The notes beneath the pieces are model-generated. The model did no database searches. It was not told the DNA's origin and worked only from the letters and a program-made list of their open reading frames with translations. DNA of 28,932 nucleotides. Source: Ophiothrix spiculata (taxonomy: Eukaryota; Echinodermata; Ophiuroidea; Amphilepidida; Ophiotrichidae). Position numbers and translations under genes: made by a program. The stretch lies in the NCBI GenBank assembly GCA_000969725.1, contig JXSR01S018335.1. One strand, 5' to 3'. This document shows positions 19,016 through 27,312 of this stretch, piece after piece (positions within the stretch are counted from its first letter, which is position 1; every line of letters starts with the position of its first letter).

Positions 19016-19600
19016 GATCTTTGTGTCATTTTGATATTGTTTCTGAAATTATATACTAAACACGACGAGATTGTTTAGAATGAAAATTCATCATTTACAT
19101 CTGCTATTACTTCTGACCTCTTCAAATGGAATGATCTGTTGAGAAAAGGACTTGACCATTATCAATGACGCCAAACACAGGTCATACGCGTTGGGTACCT
19201 TGTACTGGCCCTCGTCCTCGTTAAGGGTTGACTGAAGTGCCCTAATGTATACACACTTCTTCATTTCCGTTCAACCCAACGTAATTCCTATCCAAGATCC
19301 CCACTTCGTCAATGTTAATAAAATGTCCTGCGAACTCAATATGGATGTCCTCTGATTTGAAGAAAAAACATTCTGTGTGTCCAATGTAAATTCAATTGAA
19401 CTGCCCCATGGTGGTGTCACTTTGTAGGGAACAGAATACACAGGTCCTTTTATGTCATTTCTCTCACAGCGCTAGCCCAGCTACACTCTTTTCCTTTACT
19501 ACGGAGGCGCGTCAGCCCAAAATGAAAAACACTGCGCTAATCCGAAAAGAAAATGCTTCAGTCCCAAAAAAATAAAATAATAAAACGCTATGCATCTCAC
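19016..19600. other. Intergenic, no gene recognised
   Basis: A weak inverted pair, cgttgggt (19189) and acccaacg (~19281), is present. There is no supportable coding frame. Confidence 0.5.
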
Positions 19601-19790
19601 ATTTGACCAATTTGGAAATTTTACCCGTTTTTTTGGCAGCCATTTTGTTTTATGCAAATTAATTGCTGTTCCACCTAGTAGATTTTTCTAGATATTTGAT
19701 ATGTTATTGTATATGTTTGTCTAATATTATCCTGTAAATATCATTACTTTTGCAATTTGTTCGCCATAAGACTTATTTATCATTATAATG
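19601..19790. mobile_element. Solo arm of the fold-back family at 26366-27312
   Basis: The order of blocks matches the right arm at ~27125-27300: gaccaatttNgaaattttac, ccattttgttttatgcaaat, taattNctgttccacc, agatttttctagat, gtatgtttgtctNatattat and tttgcaatttgtt. The partner arm is absent, so it is a truncated copy. Confidence 0.8.
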
Positions 19791-20004
19791 ATTAGCCTAA
19801 ATGGTGCTGTGGGTCAATAAAGGAATACTGAAACATTGCATAAAAAATGAGTCAATTTTTTATTTACAAAAATGAGCGTACTCTGGAACGGATTTACCGA
19901 TTTTGAAATATCAAACGGTTTCACTAGTTCTTTCCACATCCATCAAAATAAACCCATACTATATATGCATAGTTCAATTTTGCGTCTGAACCGCCTATTA
20001 AAGC

Positions 20005-20268
20005 ATTCCCCTGTAAACAAAACCAAAGTGTCTTCCTGATTTCAATAACTAAGTTTAAATAGCTGAATTGTTTCCTCTGTCTCTACAACAAGACATAAGA
20101 TTGCCAAGTTGTGGCTTTCATCAATGCACTCAACTATGTATTAAACAATGTTGCTACAGGATTATTAAATTACGTGTACTCATGACAAAACAGTTGTGTC
20201 GGGAAGGTTATTTGATAGACGTCTACATATTTTCTTGAATAAATATAAGTTAAAACGTTGACACTACA
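20005..20268 (+). promoter_or_regulatory. Receptor gene 4 upstream region, homologous to gene 1 promoter
   Basis: It shares 'tcttcctgatttcaa', 'tttaaatagct.aattgtttcctct' and 'cNaagttgtggNtttcatcNatgca' with the gene 1 flank. At the gene 1 TATA position it has 'gtattaaacaatg', so a canonical TATA box is not seen. Homology fades over the last ~100 bases before the ATG. Confidence 0.5.
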
Positions 20269-21789
20269 ATGCAGTTCTTTTATTCAGGATCACGGCAATT
20301 ACTATACTCTATATTAGTGCAACCATACAACGCTTTGCACAAGATCATCTCTGTTTTAACTCTTTTTGTCATCGTTTGCTCCTTACAAGTGCATGGTGCA
20401 ATGTTATATAAGTATATCGGACAAAGCGTTACGTTGTCATGTTCGGACCAAGTTTACATTGGTTATCCAATAAATTGGTACCGCGCAGATGATGAGCTAA
20501 CTATTAGCACAGATGACACGATATACAATGTTCCTTTGAGCATGAGAGATCGCATTTTAGTGAATTGTGAGCGGGATCAAAACGTATACACCCAAGACAC
20601 TTGCGACCTCACGATAAATTCTTTGACTCTCAGTGACAGCGGACATTACCGATGTCGTTACTATTCCACTTCAGAATTTACCCACAACTTTTTCGGTCAT
20701 ATCACCTTAAATGTCAGTACTGGAATTCTCCCATCTGATGATTCTCCAAAGTGCAAAATTGTCAGGTTTATACCTAACTATGGATACGTGCAAATACAGG
20801 ACGCGCCTTCATTAGGCGACGGGATATACTTACACTGTAGTGCTAATGCAGACATTTCCGTACATCCTACTTTAGCTTGGAAACGTAATAAAGGAAAACA
20901 ACCCTTGATTAGTTTGGAGGCAAAAACGTTGCAAACATACATAACTCTCGAAGAAACAGACGTTGGCGTAGAATACAAATGTGTCATGACTCACCCAAGT
21001 TTATCTGTGCCCCGTACTTGTACCATTACTCCACTACCAAAGCCACCGACTACAACACTGATACCAACAACATCTGCTAGCCCCACTACTACGAATCCGC
21101 TTGTGTCGGACACATTCATGCCATACAAACCTGTTTTAACAACGATAAGCAAGAACAAGATGAATGTTAATCCCCTAACGGAGTCCCAGCCCAAGCTGAA
21201 TACCCAATCCTTTCTCTTACCCGTAATTGCAGCAATACTTAGTTTGGTTTTCATTGTTGTCATCATCGCTTTAGTAGTGTTGATTATCAAGAGGCGTAAA
21301 AAAAGAGACATTTCCTCAGAGCCTCAAACAAATTCTTACCAAGAGCATGATTCAACTGTTGCGGAATATGCCGCTGTGAGTGTCTCTCCTAATACTGACT
21401 GTAAGACTGATGGTATTGATTCTGGTCAGGTTCAATCAAAAAATCAACTCAAGATGACTTATTGCAATTCCGCTGAAAATATGGATGAAGAAGAAAGCAA
21501 TTCCCAACCTTTGTATGCCAAACCTGAGAAAAGAAAGAAAACAAACGACGTCGGTGGTCGGGCTGATTCTTACCACCAAATGGAGGAGGACGACGAATCA
21601 TGCACGATGTATGCAAATGTAAATAGACTCGTTGACAACAGCGAGTCTTTGGGAGGTAGTGCAGTGGAAGAAGAAGAGGGACTTATGTATGCAGATTTGG
21701 ATCTTGCAAAGGGACCTACATCTAGTAACGCTAGTGTGCCAATGAACCCGGACGAAACTGTCTACGCTGATATCCAAGGATCACAATAA
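20269..21789 (+). CDS. Single-exon two-Ig-domain transmembrane receptor with ITIM/ITSM-like tail (gene 4)
   Basis: The 506-residue frame is intact. The hydrophobic signal is ~25-43 (KIISVLTLFVIVCSLQVHG). Ig domain 1 uses Cys58, Trp70 and DSGHYRC ending at Cys129, plus extra Cys100/Cys112. Ig domain 2 uses Cys190, Trp204 and Cys238, plus extra Cys162/Cys251. A Thr/Pro stalk, a helix at ~315-340 and KRRKKRD follow. Tail tyrosines are 357, 367, 398, 416, 435, 448 (TMYANV), 474 (LMYADL) and 499 (TVYADI); the gene 1 TEYK tyrosine is Cys here (NTDCK). By eye the ectodomain is roughly 55-60% identical to gene 1 and the tail well above 80%. The stop overlaps an AATAAA (tcacaataaaa). The role is inferred to match gene 1: a surface recognition receptor signalling through tyrosine phosphorylation, with a different ligand face. 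Confidence 0.85.
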   Translation: MQFFYSGSRQLLYSILVQPYNALHKIISVLTLFVIVCSLQVHGAMLYKYIGQSVTLSCSDQVYIGYPINWYRADDELTISTDDTIYNVPLSMRDRILVNCERDQNVYTQDTCDLTINSLTLSDSGHYRCRYYSTSEFTHNFFGHITLNVSTGILPSDDSPKCKIVRFIPNYGYVQIQDAPSLGDGIYLHCSANADISVHPTLAWKRNKGKQPLISLEAKTLQTYITLEETDVGVEYKCVMTHPSLSVPRTCTITPLPKPPTTTLIPTTSASPTTTNPLVSDTFMPYKPVLTTISKNKMNVNPLTESQPKLNTQSFLLPVIAAILSLVFIVVIIALVVLIIKRRKKRDISSEPQTNSYQEHDSTVAEYAAVSVSPNTDCKTDGIDSGQVQSKNQLKMTYCNSAENMDEEESNSQPLYAKPEKRKKTNDVGGRADSYHQMEEDDESCTMYANVNRLVDNSESLGGSAVEEEEGLMYADLDLAKGPTSSNASVPMNPDETVYADIQGSQ

Positions 21790-21812
21790 AATACAAATTG
21801 TATGCAGCTTAG

Positions 21813-22127
21813 GCTTGGCATCCAAAGACATTTGCTCACCCGAGTGACATTCGCTCATCCTACAAAGAAAACTTCGCTCCAACGGGAAGCGACATTCGAT
21901 TAACAAATTTCACGACATTCTCTACATTTCAGATTGAATTGGAGCTAAGATCGCTCTGAATATTCTTGGGTTTGTTTATTACATGCACGAGTGACATGCA
22001 CTTTAATCGATTGAAACTATGTTCGCTCAATAAGAGCGACATATTCGCTCCCCATTTTAGCGAATAAGTCAGAGCAAATATCAAGAGCGATTGTCACTAG
22101 GGCGAGCGAATGTCTTTGGACGCCAAC
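21813..22127. mobile_element. 315-bp MITE with ~45-bp TIRs and GCTTAG target duplication
   Basis: The left end is ttggcatccaaagacattt followed by gctcacccgagtgaca. The right end in reverse complement is ttggcgtccaaagacattc followed by gctcgccctagtgaca. Both are flanked by GCTTAG (21807-21812, 22128-22133). In the gene 3 unit the same place reads gtaGCCTAGgagatg with no insertion, a paralogous empty site. The interior is rich in 'gagcga/ttcgctc' units and has no ORF. The superfamily is not assigned. Confidence 0.85.
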
Positions 22128-22133
22128 GCTTAG

Positions 22134-22890
22134 TGGAGGTTGAACAAATATTATCCTGACAGTTGAATCCTAGGGAGTACGAAATTGTATACTTACAGAA
22201 TGATGAGGCCCAAAATGATTCATGATAGTGTTCTGTTATTTTGGTGCCTTTCCCATACGTTTTTATCAGGATCTGTCACAACCAATTCGCCTCGCCTTAA
22301 AATTAAATTATCTTCAACCGCATAGATCAAATAAGTGCACTTCAATTAGCACTTGAATTGTGACTTTTTCCAATATCTCAACAATGCTCTCGGATTAAAA
22401 AAGCAATAGAGATTAATTGCCTGGTCAATGTATATCCCGTTGGCCGAATTCGGGACATAGGTCTACTGATTCCGGCTCCGTTCTACTGATACAGACAGGC
22501 CCAGCTACATCTTTAGTTTAGTTTTTATTATATGATTTACAGTTCTTTATACTGAAAGCAAATAATTGGCACTTCATTATGTTCATTTGAAATAACTGAA
22601 AGAAAAATATTGGCCGTGACATATGAGCAAGAACTTGGATTGAGGTTTCAGGATTATAAATGGGACCTGTATGCACACAAAATTGGATCCTACCAATGGA
22701 CCTTCATCTAGCGACGATATTGTGACGATGAGCCTTACGCTGATCCAAAGATCAGAACAAAATTAATGTGTATGGTTATATTAAATGGTTAGTATAGTGG
22801 ACAGTTGAAAAGGGGAATCTTAAAAAATACCTGAGATATACAGAATTGTCAGTTATTCTAAGTGGATTTAAATAACCCATAGGCAATTTA
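22134..22890. repeat. Duplicated downstream flank, copy b (partner 17000-17756)
   Basis: This is the same series of blocks as at 17000-17756, ending near 'gagatatacagaattgt' (~22840). It contains its own vestigial receptor tail. Confidence 0.8.
22684..22757 (+). pseudogene. Vestigial receptor tail, unit 4
   Basis: ggaccttcatctagcgacga followed by cttacgctgatccaaagatca parallels the last codons of the receptor tail (GPSSSD...YAD.QRS), with the middle deleted and the stop lost. It is orthologous in position to 17521-17606. Confidence 0.7.
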
Positions 22891-23600
22891 AAACGTTGTC
22901 ATGCAAATACATCACGTGATATCATGCTCGACCCCGCCATATTTGCAATAACTTCCTTCAATGACTTTCATATATGACCACCTCATATCTCAGTTCACAG
23001 CTAAGTTGTATCCGGTTATCTCTTCTTACGTGTCATTGGCATTGTATTTTTGTTTGTTTATGGAGAATTTGCTACATTGACCTTGCTTATCATGTATATA
23101 TGCTATGTTGCACATTATGTACAATAAGAACGAGTGATAATATAGTATTGCATTACAATGCATTTTGTAAGCTTTTGTAAAATATTTTAATAACCCGTTA
23201 CTTTTTCTATTCACTGGAGTCAATAGTGTATATAATCCCAACTTGAAAGTTTGCAATCCGTAACAATTCTTTGGTGTTTACCCTAGCGAAAGAAAAAGCA
23301 AACAGCCCTGGCTAGTTTGCTTTCGTAAAAGACTATACATAGACTATCATCTATTTTGATTGACAGGTCTCTTTTGTGCGGTAAATTAATTCGACACATT
23401 TATCTATTAATGAGATGATTGTCTTGTAGGATCAGAATCTCAAATTAAAGGGGAAAAACTAATGGTTGAACAAAATTAACCAGGTCACAGAAAATTAAAT
23501 CTAAACTCGGATGAGTTTATATAGGGGAGAAAAGGTGTGGATTTTTATGTTATGAGCTTAACTTGTTTTAAAAATATAAATTTCATTTGTTCTTGTTAGT
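22891..23600. other. Start of a ~2.4-kb block absent from the gene 3 unit; no gene
   Basis: The segment 23143-23222 (ending tctattcactggagt) is a diverged copy of the repeat at 4718-4800. No other feature is supportable. Confidence 0.55.
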
Positions 23601-23604
23601 CATT

Positions 23605-24085
23605 GTGATAGCCGGGGGGGGAGGGGGGGGGGGTAGTAACCACCAGCGTACCATAAGGGTGAGACCTGGCAATACAGGTTATCAAAATCAACCTGGTACT
23701 CTGCAAGTATCACATGATAGGGTATCAAATTTGGCATTCAGGTCTTTCATAGGGTATCAAACTAAGAAAGAATGGTTGAATTAATGACATTATGCTTAAA
23801 ATAATTGCAAATAAATGTTTTGCAAAATACAGAAAAACTTCTTAAAAGTACAGTTATCTATGATTTTTTGTAATAATTATTTCGTCTCATTTGCATTCAG
23901 TCTCAGATAGGGTATGCATTTGAAACGGTATGATCCCGGATAGGGTATATCATATCATATTACCATTTTTTCCTAATTAGGGGTCTCACCTCACATAGGG
24001 TCACCTTCTAGTTTCTGAACTTGCGGTTACCCGGACACAAGTTTCAATAACCCCATCCCTCCGGGTGTGGTAGTTTGTTATATCA
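23605..24085. repeat. Degenerate inverted-repeat element with 'gatagggtatcaa' motifs and a G-rich edge
   Basis: The left edge has a G-run (~23612-23634), then gtagtaaccacc and taagggtgagacc. The right side in reverse complement has a loosely similar order ('ggtgaccctatg', 'ggtgagacc'). Between them 'agggtat' occurs five times. The boundaries are approximate and the match is weak. Confidence 0.4.
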
Positions 24086-24375
24086 AACCTGAAAGGGTTT
24101 CAAAAAAATGAGGGAACGTGCAAAATCATCTTTTTGAGCCTAAGCTAAATTATTGTGTCCACTAGCATAATTGAGATTTTTAGGATGAGTGTTTTAAGGG
24201 ATTACAAGAAATAATTAGAATATGTTTGCTGATATTAGGTCACACCACCTAACCCAGTTATTCCATGTTGATATTCTTACTGATCACAGACAACGATATC
24301 TCTATACTGTAATACCGGATATAAACAGTCTGCTTTCTCAAAAAGCTTTCTCATGCATTTTGACGTAGCATCTAT

Positions 24376-24383
24376 TATATAAG
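24376..24383 (+). promoter_or_regulatory. TATA-box-like sequence upstream of the 150-residue ORF
   Basis: TATATAAG lies ~108 bases before the ATG at 24491. The spacing is plausible for a short 5' UTR, but such sequences are common in AT-rich DNA. Confidence 0.3.
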
Positions 24384-24490
24384 CTTAATATAATCTGTTC
24401 TTGTCAATAGGTCATAGTCATTTAAAGCTACAATTTCGTTGATAAGTGTTTCTTATTCATGATAAACTTGACTAGTACTTGCTGGCGAAA

Positions 24491-24943
24491 ATGTTTTCTC
24501 ATAAATCTGGACTTAAGTGGATATGCAAGAAAAAGAAAGTCACAATCGAGGCTCCACCAGTTTGTACGAAGCATCGATGTGAACTTGATGATTTTGACTG
24601 TAATGGCTGGGGAGTAGTTGCGTGTCGTTGTTGCATCAACTTGAAACCAAAAAAGAAGAAAGAACTTCAACGAGGTGATGCAATTCATCGAAGTAGCGGT
24701 TTGATCTTTAAATTCCTGGCAAACAACGACGATAAAGAAGACTTTGATGCAGTAAAAGATCTGAACAACAATAGAAAAGATCTCGCAGCACAGACCAAAC
24801 ATCAAAGATTCTCAATTCCTGTGAAGATAAGTGACAATAAATCTAAAGTGAAAAGTAGAGGGAAAGTGTTAGAAGAGCTAACCGAAATACAAACCAACTC
24901 AACAACTACAGACACGTCTCAGTCGTCAGGAGGAAAACATTGA
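24491..24943 (+). CDS. Unrecognised basic 150-residue protein
   Basis: ATG in an 'aaaATG' context is preceded by an in-frame TAG 18 bases upstream. The protein starts MFSHKSGLKWICKKKK. It has a Cys cluster at residues ~29-48 (VCTKHRC...DCNGWG...CRCC), a KPKKKK patch, a hydrophilic middle (NNDDKEDFDAVKDLNNN) and a Ser/Thr-rich end (TNSTTTDTSQSSGGKH). There is no signal peptide or membrane helix. I do not recognise the family. It lies in the block that separates the two parts of the duplicated flank in the gene 4 unit and has no counterpart in the gene 3 unit. It could be a lineage-specific gene, the last exon of a larger one, or a chance ORF; its length in AT-rich DNA favours something real, but weakly. 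Confidence 0.4.
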   Translation: MFSHKSGLKWICKKKKVTIEAPPVCTKHRCELDDFDCNGWGVVACRCCINLKPKKKKELQRGDAIHRSSGLIFKFLANNDDKEDFDAVKDLNNNRKDLAAQTKHQRFSIPVKISDNKSKVKSRGKVLEELTEIQTNSTTTDTSQSSGGKH

Positions 24944-25334
24944 CGTGAAATATCATTTCGCCAACTACTATGGAGTCTATGGCCAACCATGAATAGTTAA
25001 TGGTTCAAGACGAACTTTGTATCTTGTAGAGTGACCACCTGATGTTAGCAAGCATTCATAAATGATGAATGTTAACTCGGTTCTCTTGACATTTCTCGTG
25101 ACATTACAGGAACTGCAAATACGTCTTATAAACAAATATGTTTTAATGGTGTTTTACCATTGAGATCACAGTGCTCTTGGAAAGATGGAAAACTATTGCA
25201 AGGAAATGATACACATCGCGCAATGTATACTGTATAGCATGCTGTTGTGTTGTAACATGTGGTTTTCAGTCATTTTTTGAAAACAGACGGTCAATTTTAT
25301 GATCTACTGAATGCACTTTGAGAATTCAAAATTT
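24944..25334. other. Rest of the inserted block; nothing recognised
   Basis: There is no further frame or repeat. It ends where homology with 17895-18370 resumes. Confidence 0.5.
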
Positions 25335-25938
25335 TTTAAGCAGATATAAAGAAATTCCGCAACAAATTAATTGATATTGACGGGTTTAACTGTTTTGGAC
25401 TTACTAACTATATGGTTATTCGGTGAGTGGTATTAAGAGCTGATACCAAAACTCAAAACATCTCCTAATAGCAAGACTCCAGAACACACAGATGATGAGG
25501 CAATCTGGTATAAGACAATCTAGATTATTAAAGGCTAGTTTAAACGGACCTTCACAATGACCACCTACAGGACTCTAATGTTTTGTTGGAATCTTTCATT
25601 TACCTCAAATGTACATGTAGGTTCTTGCACTATCGGAGATAACTGAACTGGGTTATGTAATGCTTTTTAATGCAATATGTCAGTTACTACATTTTGAAAA
25701 TTTCCTGTTAAACCTTCGAGTTGACATTATCTTATCTTTTACCTGAACGTTTAACTTTATTTTAAGGTGAATTATGAAGAAAAATAGTAAAGTTTGTTGA
25801 CCTTGTGAATTTTATGCTGCAAGTCAACTTATTTTAACATCAATGTTGGGATTTGTTCTTGGTGGTCAATGTTTTAAATTGTTTTTGCAGGCTTAACACT
25901 TTGTAAAACCTTAAAAGAAGGGAACATAATTTTTAACC
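25335..25938. repeat. Duplicated downstream flank, second and third blocks copy b
   Basis: It matches 17895-18370 and 18882-19015 in order, but without the 511-bp CACT-ended element that separates them there. The acceptor-like gtttttgcag ends at 25890. Confidence 0.8.
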
Positions 25939-26365
25939 ACAATTTTATTGAAAATCATTCCTCAGAGTCAAAATCATCGTTGGAAACTTGTAGTTTTTCA
26001 CTTCAAGTAACCAGGTCCCTCGCAATAATTTGGTAATAAACAAAATAAAGGCTCGTTTTTCATGTCATTTGATTATTTTGTTAGGAAATTACTTGAAACG
26101 GCCAAATCCACGAAAACATGGTAGGTTTGTCATTTTGTTATAGGCAAAATGTCGAAGTTTAACATTCTTCTGTGGAGAAGGTTTTGATAGCAATCAATAA
26201 CTCTTTTGTCCACCCAATGTGATTAGCCAGTAAAGTGTGCAGCATATTGTGCGGTGATAAACGTGGTTCAATTGAATATTCCTGGCACATGGTCTGTATA
26301 CATCAACTGCATATGTTGCATCTTGAGCTGTGTGAATTTCCGAACTTCGACTTATAGGCTAAGAA
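25939..26365. other. Intergenic, no gene recognised
   Basis: AT-rich DNA between the end of the duplicated flank and a fold-back element. Confidence 0.5.
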
Positions 26366-27312
26366 AATTAATGAAAATTATGGCCATTTGTCAAACAAAT
26401 TGCAAAAGTAATAACATTTTCAGGATAATATCAGACAAACATATACAACAACTAGTCCAAAATCTAGAAAAATCTAGTTGGTGGAACAGTGATTAATTTG
26501 CATATAACAAAATGACTGCCAAAACAGGGGTTAAATTGGTTAAATCATGTTAAAAAACCATTCTATTGTGTTCCACTAATCACAAAGAATCAGAAAAAGT
26601 ATACTTTTACCCATCTCCGATGTATGGTTAATGAGTTATATCCAAAAACGTGAAAGGTCATATCAGGGGTCACGTGATATGTCCTATAGGAGACCAAAAT
26701 TTCAAAATCGTCCGATTTTTTTCAAAATGGTCTCAAATTGTTTCTCTTGCAAAACTATCTACATGAAGTAGTAATTTGCAATGGCTCAGATGTACTATTG
26801 CTATGGTTACAGATCAAAGTAAACTTGGGGTTTTAGATTCCAATGTTATGGTAAATATAAACTTTGTTTTGCCTTATACCATAGCAACCACTGGTCTAAA
26901 GAACTTTAAACTATTACTTTTGTGGAAGGAACATTTTGAGACCCTTTTGAAGAAAATCGGACAATGTTGAATTTTGTGTCTCCCATAGGACCTATTGCGT
27001 GACCCCTGATATGACCTTTTACATAATTGGATATAACTCATTAACTATACATCGGAGATGGGTAAAAGTATACTTTTTCTGATTGTTTGTTATTAGTGGA
27101 ACACAATAGAATAGTTTTAACACGATTTAACCAATTTTGAAATTTTACCCCCTGTTTTGGCAACCATTTTGTTTTATGCAAATTAATTACTGTTCCACCA
27201 ACTAGATTTTTCTAGATTGTTTACTAGTTGTTGTGTATGTTTGTCTGATATTATCCTGAAAATATTATTATTTTTGCAATTTGTTTGACTAATGGCCATA
27301 TTAATAAAATGC
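26366..27312. mobile_element. ~0.95-kb fold-back element
   Basis: The arms are reverse complements from atggccatttgtcaaacaaa (left) and tttgtttgactaatggccat (right) inward, through tctagaaaaatctagttggt, ctattgtgttccactaat, aaaagtatacttttNccc, catctccgatgta, catatcaggggtcacg and cNattgtccgattttNttc. The centre is near 26840, with a short pair gctatggttac / ...accatagcaacc near the loop. There is no transposase frame. Confidence 0.85.

Noticed and set aside
24575..24640. Possible TGF-beta-like cysteine pattern (RCELDDFDCNGWGVV) in the 150-residue ORF
   Set aside because: The resemblance to 'C..L.VDF...GW..WI.AP' is short. There is no signal peptide or propeptide, and the later knot cysteines are missing.
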